In this document: piece after piece, positions 63,444 through 64,000 of the stretch
Layout: each line of letters starts with the position of its first letter
Numbering within the stretch: position 1 is the stretch's first letter
From: Dactylorhiza incarnata
Taxonomy: Eukaryota > Streptophyta > Magnoliopsida > Asparagales > Orchidaceae
Direction: 5' to 3'
DNA length: 64,000 nt
NCBI GenBank assembly: GCA_033032865.1
Contig: JAWHQI010000263.1
Coordinates: 3,807,501 to 3,871,500 of the forward strand
Made by a program: the position numbers and the translations under genes
The notes under the pieces: generated by a model
Database searches by the model: none
What the model saw: the letters and a program-made list of their open reading frames with translations, nothing else
What the model was told of the DNA's origin: nothing

Positions 63444-64000
63444 TAGTTGTACATTTTTGTTTGTGCATTAAAGTGTGTGGAAGTGAAATTATTTGTGTTT
63501 TATTGTGCTCTTACTTCACATATTTCTTGTATTTTTGATTAAAACATTTGTTTACTCTACTCAAAAATACACTTATGTGCACATCATTATCTTCCATAAC
63601 ACTTCTTCTCATGAGTATTGGATCCTAATGCAAATTCTATACTACTCTTTATTTATGAAATGCACTTGAAAACCTAGCATGTTTACTGCAAAGTTTAGTA
63701 TGTTTTGAAATTATGAATTAACATAACATTGTAGTACTCTCTTCTTGGTGACATTATTTCATGCTTGGTTACTTTATTAGTGAATTTAAAGATTTTACTT
63801 GAACAATGATTTACAAAACATCTTCTTTATGAAATTTAACTCATATATCTTTTATGAATCATCATGTCTTACAAAAGATGTTTGATTGTATTTTTTTAAG
63901 TCTTCCGCAACTTTAAATTTACCTTGTATTTGTTTATGCTACAAACTCTGATTTATGAAAATATTGTGATACTCAAAAATCTGATCTATTTCAATGAAAA

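Larger units (their letters stand above)
57225..64000 (+). mobile_element. Copia C: SIRE-like element, gag only within the window
   Basis: Plus strand: 5' LTR (57225-58424), a good tRNA-Met primer site, a gag with an internal gap (58473-59939), then non-coding DNA with an antisense gene-like ORF (61578-60481). No protease, integrase or reverse transcriptase and no 3' LTR are seen before the window ends. It interrupts Copia B internal sequence; the left flank is TTTAT. Where the element ends is unknown, so assigning everything up to 64000 to it is an assumption. Confidence 0.7.
61961..64000. other. Non-coding DNA to the window end, with local repeats and two hairpins
   Basis: AT-rich. GCGCTAGCG-type dyads occur at 62010-62045 and 62325-62355. 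Three units of about 80-95 bp (GTTTAAAGTCT ... AATACAAAAGCCAAATTACA) lie at 62490-62720. A 61-bp hairpin-forming block is present twice at 63208-63268 and 63383-63443. No credible gene is seen. It is probably the internal or 3' region of Copia C. Confidence 0.5.

Overview
This window is plant nuclear DNA made almost entirely of nested transposable elements. I found no convincing host gene, no structural RNA gene and nothing prokaryotic. The mix points to a flowering plant: Athila-type Ty3/Gypsy elements primed by tRNA-Asp, SIRE-like Ty1/Copia elements primed by initiator tRNA-Met, a CACTA element, a Harbinger-like element and a hAT MITE, plus a tandem array with 178-bp monomers. The setting looks like heterochromatin, perhaps pericentromeric. 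I cannot name the species.

Layout. (1) 1-519: unassigned remnant. (2) 520-4404: truncated SIRE-like Copia 'E' (minus) with a decayed gag and a 1.65-kb LTR. (3) 5000-6310: 178-bp tandem array. (4) 6532-23498: Athila-type Gypsy 'G1' (minus). It has a damaged gag, a long open pol and a split integrase. A young Copia 'D' (10511-16028, target duplication GGCCC) with one uninterrupted 1515-codon ORF sits in its integrase, and a 593-bp foldback element carrying tRNA-like promoter boxes sits in one LTR. (5) 23499-25684: non-coding DNA and a decayed Tat-type Gypsy pol. This is broken by SIRE-like Copia 'C2' (25685 onward), which is broken in its integrase by Copia 'A' (30455), whose second LTR ends at Copia 'B' (34517, minus).

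(6) The B LTR is split into three pieces. One insert is a CACTA element (34794-40053) that itself holds a hAT MITE (36006-36583, target duplication AACATAAC). The other is a non-autonomous Athila-type element 'G2' (40841-55270, target duplication ACTTC). G2 holds a Harbinger-like element 'M' (42306-49090, target duplication TAA) with Copia 'F' (42781-48616) inside it, and a solo LTR (51542-53226, target duplication TCATT). This gives up to seven insertion levels: Tat, C2, A, B, G2, M, F. (7) B internal DNA (55794-57224) is cut by SIRE-like Copia 'C' (57225 to the window end), which has a gag and an antisense gene-like ORF.

How the parts work together. Only D looks capable of making a complete polyprotein. 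G1, E, C2, A and F carry stops or frameshifts, and A, B, C and G2 lack a visible pol. The most striking cross-cutting pattern is regulatory. The LTR families here, Copia and Gypsy alike, carry CpG-containing inverted repeats just upstream of the TATA box in U3, usually as arrays. Each family has its own motif. In G2 the outer arms of different dyads change while staying self-complementary. A pair of hairpins near 63.2-63.4 kb shows the same compensatory behaviour.
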